Below are positions 1-5,493 of a stretch of DNA of 9,131 nucleotides, one piece after another. Numbering within the stretch: position 1 is the first letter of the stretch; each line of letters opens with the position of its first letter. A program made the position numbers and the translations under genes. This DNA comes from an uncultured Pelagibacteraceae bacterium (GTDB taxonomy: Bacteria > Pseudomonadota > Alphaproteobacteria > Pelagibacterales > Pelagibacteraceae), in assembly GCA_902602105.1 (NCBI GenBank), contig CACKPP010000022.1:1-9131 (forward strand). The letters are read 5' to 3'. Under the pieces are notes generated by a model that had not been told where the DNA came from, made no database searches, and was given only the letters and a program-made list of their open reading frames with translations.

Positions 1-323
1 AAAGATATAAAAATTGTATTACTATTAAAGAGATGGATAAAATGAAAAAAACTGCTTTCTTAATTAACACATCTAGGGGTCCAATAATAAATGAAGATGA
101 TTTGATAATTGCTCTATCAACAAATGAAATTGCAGGAGCAGGATTAGACGTATATGAAAAGGAACCTTTACCAGAAAATAATAAATTAAGATTTTTACCC
201 AACGCATTATTAACTCCACATATTGGATATGTGACAGCAGAAAATTACAGTATCTATTATAATCAAATGATAGAGGCATTAGAGAGCTGTGTTAATGGTA
301 AACCAATTCGTATTATTGAATAA
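1..323 (+). CDS. D-isomer-specific 2-hydroxyacid dehydrogenase, C-terminal part (5' truncated)
   Basis: This is the 3' end of an NAD(P)-dependent 2-hydroxyacid dehydrogenase, a cytosolic enzyme that interconverts 2-keto acids and D-2-hydroxyacids. The reading frame is open from base 3, so the gene enters from the left edge; the ATG at 33 is internal, because the codons before it (RYKNCITIKEMDK) match the family. All three expected catalytic residues are visible: Arg in NTSRGP (bases 75-77), Glu in YEKEP (162-164) and His in TPHIGY (219-221). The cofactor-binding Rossmann motif (GxGxxG) and N-terminal substrate domain lie outside the window. The GYVT-ENY stretch and the GKPIRII ending suit the general D-2-hydroxyacid dehydrogenase group better than SerA, which carries a regulatory ACT domain at its end. 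The substrate cannot be named. Two bases separate its stop from the next start, so the two genes are probably co-transcribed. Confidence 0.9.
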   Translation, partial: RYKNCITIKEMDKMKKTAFLINTSRGPIINEDDLIIALSTNEIAGAGLDVYEKEPLPENNKLRFLPNALLTPHIGYVTAENYSIYYNQMIEALESCVNGKPIRIIE

Positions 324-325
324 AA

Positions 326-1219
326 ATGGATTTACCTGTTGTAAATCATAAAGATTATTTTGCGAAAATTGGTGATGATCATAAATTTCCAATAGAAAAA
401 TTTGGTGAACTTGCTAATTATTTAATTAAAAAGAAAATCGTTAAAAAATTCCATGAACCCTATCAATGTTCAGAAGAGACATTAAAAAGAGCTCATTCTG
501 AAAATTATATTAAAAACATTAAGAATAAAACTTTAGATAAAAATGGTATTAAAAAAATTGGTTTTCCGTTAGTTGACAGTGTTGTCCAAAGGTCTTTAGT
601 TGCAACAGGTGGAACAGTTCTAGCTTCAAAACTTGCAATTAAATATGGTCTCGCTTGCAATACTGCTGGGGGAAGTCATCATGCAAATTTTGATGGAGGG
701 GCTGGTTATTGTGTATTTAATGATGTTGTAGTCGCCTCTCAATATTTACTTGATCGTGGATTAGCAGGAAGAATTTTAATTATTGATTTAGATGTACATC
801 AAGGGAATGGTAACTCAGACATTTTTAAAAATAACAGTAATGTTTTTACTTTTAGTATGCATTCCAGATCTAATTATCCTGCAAAAAAATCAATTAGTGA
901 TCTTGACGTAGAGCTTGATGACAATATGGAAGATAAAGAATACATAAAGATACTTAAGTTTTATTTAAATCAGTTAAATCAAGAAAATTTTGATTATGCT
1001 TTTTATATTGCTGGCGTTGATGTTCATTTCAATGATCGTTTAGGTAAATTAAAAATTTCAGATGATGGAATTAGAGAAAGAGATCAATTAGTAACAGAAA
1101 ATTTCTTTTCAAAAGGTATACCTCTTTGTGGCGTGCTTGGTGGTGGTTATAATAAAGATTTTAAAAAACTTGTTGAATTACATTCTTTTTTACATCAATC
1201 ATGTGCTAAATTAATTTAA
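326..1219 (+). CDS. Histone deacetylase-fold (arginase/deacetylase superfamily) enzyme, class IV/HDAC11-like
   Basis: A 297-residue zinc-dependent amidohydrolase of the histone deacetylase superfamily, which removes acyl groups from amines (in bacteria, acetylated polyamines or acyl-lysines). The active site looks complete: tandem His118-His119 in GGSHHA, zinc ligands Asp156 and His158 in DLDVHQGNG, third zinc ligand Asp232 in AGVDVH followed by NDRLG, and Tyr275 in GGGYN. The DLDVHQGNG motif, the region VVQRSLVATGGTVLASKLA (residues 86-104), and DRLGKLKIS-DGI-ERD-LV resemble class IV (HDAC11-type) enzymes more than polyamine deacetylases or AcuC; that comparison is from memory. No signal peptide is seen, so it is cytosolic. 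It starts two bases after the dehydrogenase stop with no clear Shine-Dalgarno, and the next gene begins four bases after its stop. The substrate is unknown. Confidence 0.88.
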   Translation: MDLPVVNHKDYFAKIGDDHKFPIEKFGELANYLIKKKIVKKFHEPYQCSEETLKRAHSENYIKNIKNKTLDKNGIKKIGFPLVDSVVQRSLVATGGTVLASKLAIKYGLACNTAGGSHHANFDGGAGYCVFNDVVVASQYLLDRGLAGRILIIDLDVHQGNGNSDIFKNNSNVFTFSMHSRSNYPAKKSISDLDVELDDNMEDKEYIKILKFYLNQLNQENFDYAFYIAGVDVHFNDRLGKLKISDDGIRERDQLVTENFFSKGIPLCGVLGGGYNKDFKKLVELHSFLHQSCAKLI

Positions 1220-1223
1220 TTTC

Positions 1224-1595
1224 ATGACAAAGAAAAATCCTAATCTTACAGCAGAACAAAAATTAGTTTTATTTGAGGATGGAACGGAACCTCCTGGAAC
1301 AAGTGAATTGAATAATGAAAAACGTAAAGGAAGTTATCATTGTGCAAATTGTGGGATAAAATTATTTGATTCTTCTTCCAAATATGAAAGTGGATCAGGT
1401 TGGCCATCATTTTATGAATCTTTACCTGATGTTTTCGAAACTAAAACAGATCATTTACTAGGTTATGCTCGAATAGAATATCACTGTAAAAATTGTGGTG
1501 GACATCATGGCCATATTTTTGAAGATGGACCAAAACCCACTGGAAAAAGATATTGTAATAACGGTGTATGCTTAGTTTTTAAAGAAAAAGAATGA
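1224..1595 (+). CDS. msrB: Peptide-methionine (R)-S-oxide reductase MsrB
   Basis: A 123-residue MsrB, the full length of a stand-alone domain. It reduces methionine-R-sulfoxide in proteins back to methionine. The structural zinc is held by two CxxC pairs, Cys40/Cys43 (YHCANCG) and Cys88/Cys91 (YHCKNCGG). The substrate pocket motif SGSGWPSF is at residues 56-63, GHHGHIFEDGP at 93-103, and the catalytic Cys111 is in RYCNNG. The site that carries the resolving cysteine in many MsrBs (SGCGWPSF) is Ser58 here. An extra Cys116 lies five residues after the catalytic one. Regeneration may therefore rely on Cys116 or directly on a thioredoxin or glutaredoxin; a glutaredoxin gene lies about 330 bases downstream on the other strand. 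No signal peptide is visible, so it is cytosolic. Its stop overlaps the start of the following gene (ATGA). Confidence 0.95.
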   Translation: MTKKNPNLTAEQKLVLFEDGTEPPGTSELNNEKRKGSYHCANCGIKLFDSSSKYESGSGWPSFYESLPDVFETKTDHLLGYARIEYHCKNCGGHHGHIFEDGPKPTGKRYCNNGVCLVFKEKE

Positions 1596-1933
1596 TTATT
1601 AAGTATATTAGTTTTCTAATTGGAATTATTTGGTCGTACTCAATTATTAAAACACAATCAGTTTTTAGTAAAAAAGCAGGAATAATATTTAAAATATTTA
1701 TTACAAAAGTTTCTTGGTTTACTTTTTTTGCTGCCTGCTTTTTTGGTTACAAAAATTTTACAATTAAATATACCATTATTGGTCTTGTAATTGGAGTTTT
1801 ATCAGTAAATATAGGTTTTTATTTCTTAAGAAAATATATAAATCAAAGATTAAATGAAAAACAAATTTTAATATTTAAAAGTTTTTTTGAATATACTTTA
1901 ATTTTTTGGGTAATTTATTACTTTTTATTTTAA
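1592..1933 (+). CDS. Small integral membrane protein of unknown function
   Basis: I do not recognise this 113-residue protein. It is dominated by hydrophobic and aromatic residues (Ile, Phe, Tyr, Trp), with about four predicted membrane segments near residues 3-20, 29-52, 58-79 and 93-113. Short basic stretches lie between them (KK around 27-28, RKYINQR at 80-86), so it is an inner-membrane protein with almost no soluble domain. The ATG is embedded in the msrB stop (ATGA at 1592-1595), which indicates translational coupling to msrB and supports it as a real gene despite the lack of a known family. The last nine bases overlap the 3' end of the convergent glutaredoxin gene, and no hairpin terminator is visible at that junction. 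Function cannot be assigned; the coupling suggests shared expression with msrB, not proof of shared function. Confidence 0.7.
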   Translation: MIIKYISFLIGIIWSYSIIKTQSVFSKKAGIIFKIFITKVSWFTFFAACFFGYKNFTIKYTIIGLVIGVLSVNIGFYFLRKYINQRLNEKQILIFKSFFEYTLIFWVIYYFLF

Positions 1934-2179
1934 AAGATCTTGTAGTTTGTTTTCTTTTTCTAAAGCTCTAACTTCATCATAACCACCAATGTGTTGATCA
2001 TCAAAAAATATTTGTGGTATAGTCCTTTTTCCATTGGCCTTCTTAATCATTTCATCCATCGCACCATCTACTGTTGAAATATTTATTTCATTATAAGTAG
2101 CGTTATTTCTAGTTAACAACCTCTTTGCTGCATCGCAGTAATTACACATTGGGCCAGTATAGATTGTAATTTTTTTCAT
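1925..2179 (-). CDS. grxC: Glutaredoxin (GrxC type) with CNYC active site
   Basis: An 84-residue cytosolic glutaredoxin, the usual size for bacterial glutaredoxin 3. It uses glutathione to reduce disulfides or glutathionylated proteins. The fold landmarks are present: a first beta strand (KKITIYT), the redox motif Cys12-Asn-Tyr-Cys15, the cis-proline loop TIPQIF (residues 53-58) and the glutathione-binding stretch HIGGYDE (63-69). The active site is CNYC rather than the common CPYC; losing that proline may shift the redox potential. It is the second gene of a minus-strand pair, starting three bases after the stop of the TIGR03643 gene, with no obvious Shine-Dalgarno, so it is probably translated by re-initiation. 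Its 3' end overlaps the convergent membrane-protein gene by nine bases. It could serve the opposite-strand MsrB, but this is inference. Confidence 0.93.
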   Translation of the reverse strand: MKKITIYTGPMCNYCDAAKRLLTRNNATYNEINISTVDGAMDEMIKKANGKRTIPQIFFDDQHIGGYDEVRALEKENKLQDLLK

Positions 2180-2182
2180 GAA

Positions 2183-2479
2183 TTATAGATAATCACCTTT
2201 TTTAATTTTACTAGTTATTTGTTTTCGAGAATATTCAAACTTTTTTCTATGTTTTATACTTTTTTGATTTACTCTTTTTCTCCATAATCTAAATGAAGAA
2301 GGTTTTAAAGACCTTCTCATAATTTTAATAACATCAGTTTCCTTGTAACCAGTTTTTTTTTCAATTTCTTCAAAAGTGATCCTATCAGCCCAGGCCGCCC
2401 AAATGACCCAATCTGGATCTTCAATTTTTGGCTCTGGATTTTTGACCCTTGTGACTGGCCTGTGACCTTTTTTTTTCAT
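2183..2479 (-). CDS. TIGR03643/DUF2805 family protein, small basic, function unknown
   Basis: A 98-residue, strongly basic cytosolic protein. The core DPDWVIWAAWADRITFEEI (residues 21-39) and MRRSLKPSSFRLWRKRV (54-70) match, from memory, the family TIGR03643 (DUF2805), which has no established biochemical role. Residues 35-60 read like a helix-turn-helix-like segment (ITFEEIEKKTGYKETDVIKIMRR), and the tails are rich in Lys and Arg, so nucleic-acid binding is plausible but unproven. It is the first gene of a minus-strand unit with glutaredoxin directly behind it. On the minus strand the ATG at 2479 is preceded by an AAGGA Shine-Dalgarno (plus-strand TCCTT, 2483-2487), which fixes the start. 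It is divergent from the LysE-family gene, with 119 bases between the two start codons. Confidence 0.85.
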   Translation of the reverse strand: MKKKGHRPVTRVKNPEPKIEDPDWVIWAAWADRITFEEIEKKTGYKETDVIKIMRRSLKPSSFRLWRKRVNQKSIKHRKKFEYSRKQITSKIKKGDYL

Positions 2480-2527
2480 TAATCCTTTATATTTAAAAAA
2501 AATCGATAATGCATTTTTTTTGAGTTC

Positions 2528-2536
2528 TGATATATT
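2528..2536 (+). promoter_or_regulatory. Possible extended -10 element facing the LysE-family gene
   Basis: TGATATATT fits an extended -10 (TGn followed by TATATT, five of six matches to TATAAT). No convincing -35 lies at the right distance. Transcription would start about seven bases downstream, at 2542-2543, which is the first base of the inverted repeat. The AT-richness of this gap makes chance matches likely. Promoters for the divergent minus-strand pair must also lie here (a minus-strand TAGAAT occurs at 2537-2542), but I cannot fix them. Confidence 0.3.
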
Positions 2537-2541
2537 ATTCT

Positions 2542-2598
2542 AGATAGTCCTTTTTAGCCATCTTTAGCTCCCGGTTTTTAAGGACTATCTTTTTTTTT
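2542..2598 (+). promoter_or_regulatory. Long hairpin plus T-tract directly abutting the LysE-family start codon
   Basis: AGATAGTCCTT (2542-2552) and AAGGACTATCT (2580-2590) form a perfect 11-bp inverted repeat. Inside it a UUU/UUU internal loop (2553-2555 and 2577-2579) and a second short stem AGCC/GGUU (2556-2559 with 2573-2576, one G-U pair) close a 13-base loop. The 3' arm runs into nine Ts (2590-2598), and the next base is the A of the LysE ATG. As a plus-strand element it has the shape of an intrinsic terminator, but no plus-strand gene precedes it, so it would end a very short RNA or attenuate lysE. It could instead be a structured 5' leader, with the U-run replacing a Shine-Dalgarno. 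Reading on the minus strand gives no T-run, so it is not a terminator for the divergent genes. Confidence 0.65.
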
Positions 2599-3213
2599 AT
2601 GCTCCCTCTAGATTTTATTCTTTTTTTACAAATCATAATTTTTCTATTTATTACACCAGGCACCCCAAGGATTGTTATTGTTTCATATTCAATGAATTAT
2701 GGAGTTCAAAAATGTGTTTGGACTGCGTTAGGTGATATTACAGCTAACTTTATCCAAGCCACTTTAGTAATTTTTGTTTTAGGTACTTTTTTTTCAGATA
2801 ATCCAACTTTCTTAAATATTATTAAATGGATTGGGGTAATTTATTTGTTTTATTTGGCCTATGATATTTATAAATCATCACCTAAAGAAATTAATTCAGA
2901 AATAGTTACTTTAAAAAGTTTTTTTTCTTTTTTTAAAGATGGTTTTTTAGTTGCAGGAACAAGTCCAAAGGCTTGGTTATTTTTTCCATTGATATTTCCA
3001 CAGTTTATTGACTTTAACTCCAATTATGTTGTTCAATTCTTTATTTTAATAACAACTTATGTTGTTTTAGATTTTTTATCTTTAATTGGTTATGCTTTAC
3101 TTGCACAAAAATTAATTACATGGATAAAAGCAAATCCAAAAACGATTAATACAATCTCAGCGAGTGTTTTAGTTGTTATTGCTATAATAATTATTGTTTC
3201 CCAACAATATTAA
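2599..3213 (+). CDS. LysE/RhtB-family amino acid (or other small metabolite) exporter
   Basis: A 204-residue inner-membrane protein, the normal length of LysE/RhtB translocators, which export amino acids or derivatives using the proton gradient. It has about six hydrophobic helices. Family landmarks are the N-terminal helix ending in FITPGTPRIVIVSYSMNYG (residues 17-35; most members have TPGP followed by N) and GTSPKAWLFFPLIFPQF (about 121-137), corresponding to the usual NPKA-LFF-PQF motif. The start at 2599 is chosen because the N-terminus aligns with the family from the first residue and an in-frame stop (TAG, 2545-2547) lies upstream with no other start between. There is no Shine-Dalgarno: the ATG follows nine Ts and a hairpin. 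The substrate is unknown. Its position just before an amino acid importer hints at an amino acid, but it has its own gap on both sides. Confidence 0.85.
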   Translation: MLPLDFILFLQIIIFLFITPGTPRIVIVSYSMNYGVQKCVWTALGDITANFIQATLVIFVLGTFFSDNPTFLNIIKWIGVIYLFYLAYDIYKSSPKEINSEIVTLKSFFSFFKDGFLVAGTSPKAWLFFPLIFPQFIDFNSNYVVQFFILITTYVVLDFLSLIGYALLAQKLITWIKANPKTINTISASVLVVIAIIIIVSQQY

Positions 3214-3238
3214 TAAAACTTGTAGTTCTTTTTGTCAC

Positions 3239-3267
3239 TTGCAAAATAACTGTTTTCTTTATTTAAT
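3239..3267 (+). promoter_or_regulatory. Probable sigma-70 promoter of the livK gene
   Basis: TTGCAA (3239-3244, four of six matches to the -35 consensus) and TTTAAT (3262-3267, five of six to the -10 consensus) are separated by 17 bases. Transcription would start near 3274, giving a leader of about 29 bases. An overlapping alternative -35, TTGTCA at 3232-3237 (five of six), has no good -10 at standard spacing. The predicted leader includes a run of ATTA repeats (3273-3289) and a Shine-Dalgarno AAGGGA (3291-3296), six bases before the ATG. No riboswitch-like structure is apparent in this 89-base gap. Confidence 0.5.
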
Positions 3268-3302
3268 TGGCCATTAATTAATTAATTAACAAGGGAAATA
3301 AA

Positions 3303-4541
3303 ATGAAAATAAATAAGATAATCTTAAGTTTTATTTCTGCAATAGCATTATTATTATCCACATCAGTAACATCTTTTGCAAAAGTTGTTGGTGATAAGAT
3401 AATTCTAGGTTCTGCTATTTCATTAACTGGAAAATACTCTTCAAATGGTGTTCACACTCAAAACGGTTACAATATGGCCGTTGATAGAATTAACAGCATG
3501 GGTGGAGTTAAAGTTGGTGGAAAAACTTATAAGTTTGAAATCATTTATTATGATGATGAGTCAAACCCAAAAAGAGCAGCACAGCTTGCAGAAAGATTAA
3601 TATCACAAGATGGCGTTGAGTTTATGCTTGGCCCATACAGTTCTGGATTAACAAAAGCAATCGCTCCTGTAACAGAAAAATATGGTGTACCAATGGTTGA
3701 AGCAAATGGTGCTTCTAGATCTTTGTTTACTAAAGGTTACAAATATCTATTTGCAGTTTTAGCTCCAGCTAACTTGTATCTTGATGTTGCTATTAGAACA
3801 GCAGTTGAGTTAAATGGTGGTAAGGGCGTTAGAATTGCACAAGCATTTGAACAAGATGCATTTTCACAAGACGTTAGATTAGGTATTTTAGATGCAGCTA
3901 AGGAAACTGGATCTGAAATCATAATTGATGATAAATTACCAAAAGAGCTTAACGATATGGCTGCAACACTGGTTAAAGTTAAACAAATGAAACCGGATGT
4001 TTTAGTTGTATCAGGTCATACAAAAGGTGCATTAACAGCAATTAGACAAATTGCTGAAATGAAAGTAGATGTTCCAATGTTAGCGATGACACATTGTGAT
4101 GCTGCAAAATTATCTAAACAACATGGTAAAAACTCTCAGTATGCTCTTTGTGCTTCTCAATGGCATAAAACACTAACTTATAAAGATGATTTCTTTAAAG
4201 ATGGTATGACTTATGCGGCAGACTTTACAAAAGAATTTGGATATGATCCGCCATACCAAGCAGCTGAGTCTTCAGCAGCATTATTGGTTTTTAAAGATGC
4301 ATTTGAAAGAGCTAATTCTTTTGATCAAAAGAAAGTAAGAGATGCTCTTGCAGCAACTAATATGCAAACATTCTATGGAAACATTAAGTTCGCACCGGGT
4401 GGTCAAAATGTTGACAAGCCGATGGTACTTTTCCAAGTTATGTGTGATAGCGCTGGGAAGTGTGAAAACAAAGTTGTAGCTCCACTTAAGTGGGCATCAG
4501 CTAAGTTGATTCACCCAGTTCCTAAGTGGTCTGAAAGATAA
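3303..4541 (+). CDS. livK: Branched-chain amino acid-type ABC transporter, periplasmic substrate-binding protein (LivJ/LivK-like)
   Basis: A 412-residue periplasmic binding protein of the Peripla_BP_6 (Leu/Ile/Val-binding) family, which captures solute and delivers it to the permease pair encoded downstream. A Sec signal peptide is clear: basic KINK, hydrophobic core at about residues 6-20, and a cleavage site after SFA (residue 26). The mature protein begins with the first beta strand DKIILGSAISLTGKYSSNG, followed by family motifs YYDDESNPKRAAQLAERLI (82-100), GPYSSGLT (110-117) and EANGAS (133-138). Four cysteines (265, 283, 381, 387) all fall in the second half and may form disulfides. It is slightly longer than E. 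coli LivJ. A good AAGGGA Shine-Dalgarno fixes the start. A strong terminator after the stop separates it from the permeases, so it is probably made in excess. The substrate is inferred from family and operon only; other amino acids are possible. Confidence 0.92.
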   Translation: MKINKIILSFISAIALLLSTSVTSFAKVVGDKIILGSAISLTGKYSSNGVHTQNGYNMAVDRINSMGGVKVGGKTYKFEIIYYDDESNPKRAAQLAERLISQDGVEFMLGPYSSGLTKAIAPVTEKYGVPMVEANGASRSLFTKGYKYLFAVLAPANLYLDVAIRTAVELNGGKGVRIAQAFEQDAFSQDVRLGILDAAKETGSEIIIDDKLPKELNDMAATLVKVKQMKPDVLVVSGHTKGALTAIRQIAEMKVDVPMLAMTHCDAAKLSKQHGKNSQYALCASQWHKTLTYKDDFFKDGMTYAADFTKEFGYDPPYQAAESSAALLVFKDAFERANSFDQKKVRDALAATNMQTFYGNIKFAPGGQNVDKPMVLFQVMCDSAGKCENKVVAPLKWASAKLIHPVPKWSER

Positions 4542-4553
4542 AAACAAATCTAT

Positions 4554-4588
4554 AAATACCCCCTAAACGCTAGGGGGTATTTTTTTTT
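4554..4588 (+). terminator. Intrinsic terminator between livK and livH
   Basis: ATACCCCCTA (4556-4565) pairs perfectly with TAGGGGGTAT (4571-4580) around a five-base loop (AACGC). Two further A-U pairs are possible at the base with 4554-4555. Nine Ts follow (4580-4588), so this is a textbook Rho-independent terminator 12 bases after the livK stop. The livH Shine-Dalgarno starts on the very next base. Since no separate promoter is visible before livH, the terminator probably works incompletely and tunes the ratio of binding protein to membrane complex. Confidence 0.92.
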
Positions 4589-4599
4589 AGAGGCAAATT

Positions 4600-5493
4600 A
4601 TGGATTTCATGGTTTTTCAATATCCAATGATAAGCGTTCAAGCTTGCTTGGATGGAATACTCTTAGGTATTTTATTTGCATTGATTGCTTATGGTATGGC
4701 TTTGCAATGGGGAGTTATGAATATCATAAATATTGCTCAAGGAGACTTAGTTATTTTAGGTGGATACATTGCTTACTTTATGTATCTTTACGGAATTCAT
4801 CCTGCTTGGGGAGTAATAGTTGCGCCAATCATAATGTATTTTGTTGGAGTAGGACTTTATAAATTAGTAATCAATAAAGTTGTTGATAGAGATTTATTTA
4901 TCTCAATTCTTGCTACATTTGGAATAAGTATTCTTTTTATGCAACTAATGAATTTTGCATTTGGTGCAGATGTTGTTCTGGCTAATTCAGGTTATGGAAC
5001 AACTTTTTTATTTGATAGCGCAGTAGTTTTGCCAAATTCAAAAATATTTTCTGCCTTCATTAGTATTTTATTTGCTATTTGTTTGGTAATTTATATGAAA
5101 AAATCCAAACTTGGTCGTGCAATTAGAGCAACTGCACAGAATGCAAGAGCGGCAAAGATTTTAGGAGTAGATACAGAGAAAGTTTACGCAGCTACATTTG
5201 GTATTAATGCAGCCCTATGTGGTGTTGCTGGTGCACTAATATCTATAACATTTACAATTCATCCTTATATGGGATTACCTTATACAATTAGGTCTTTTAT
5301 GATTGTAATTGTTGCAGGATTAGGAAATTTACCTGGAGTAGCATTATCAGGCATGGGATTAGGAGTTTTTGAGGAATTTGCAGATTACATATTAGGTACA
5401 GAATTTAGAATTGGTGCAGTATTTTTATTATTAGTTTTAATTTTAGTTTACAGAAGATTTAAATTATCAAGAAAAAGAGAATATTTAAAATAA
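4600..5493 (+). CDS. livH: Branched-chain amino acid-type ABC transporter permease LivH
   Basis: A 297-residue inner-membrane permease of the LivH family (BPD_transp_2). Together with LivM it forms the translocation channel. About eight hydrophobic helices span the sequence. Family motifs are YGMALQWGVMNIINIAQGDLVILGGY in the first third (about residues 31-56; the usual NFAHGE is NIAQGD here) and GRAIRATAQNARAAKILGVD (172-191), the cytoplasmic coupling region that contacts the ATPase, followed by a glycine-rich AALCGVAGAL helix. It ends with a basic tail (RRFKLSRKREYLK). The length is normal. The start is supported by AGAGG at 4589-4593, six bases before the ATG. The gene lies just after the livK terminator, and its TAA is immediately followed by the livM ATG. 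An overlapping + frame at 4644-4862 is only a shadow. Confidence 0.93.
   Translation: MDFMVFQYPMISVQACLDGILLGILFALIAYGMALQWGVMNIINIAQGDLVILGGYIAYFMYLYGIHPAWGVIVAPIIMYFVGVGLYKLVINKVVDRDLFISILATFGISILFMQLMNFAFGADVVLANSGYGTTFLFDSAVVLPNSKIFSAFISILFAICLVIYMKKSKLGRAIRATAQNARAAKILGVDTEKVYAATFGINAALCGVAGALISITFTIHPYMGLPYTIRSFMIVIVAGLGNLPGVALSGMGLGVFEEFADYILGTEFRIGAVFLLLVLILVYRRFKLSRKREYLK

Noticed and set aside
1..45. Frame 1 at the left edge is open and ends in TGA at 43-45, suggesting another gene or a frameshift.
   Set aside because: Frame 3 from base 3 reads as normal dehydrogenase sequence into the ATG at 33 and beyond, so no frameshift is needed.
73..279. Minus-strand open frame inside the dehydrogenase.
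   Set aside because: It is antisense to conserved catalytic motifs, and its His/Leu-rich product looks like a shadow.
2542..2598. The inverted repeat as an integron attC site, transposon end or known riboswitch.
   Set aside because: There is no transposase, integrase or flanking target duplication. I could not match it to any riboswitch core; a 27-base loop is too small for most.
3737..3922. Minus-strand open frame inside livK.
   Set aside because: It lies within a clear binding-protein gene, with no promoter, no ribosome site and no recognisable product.
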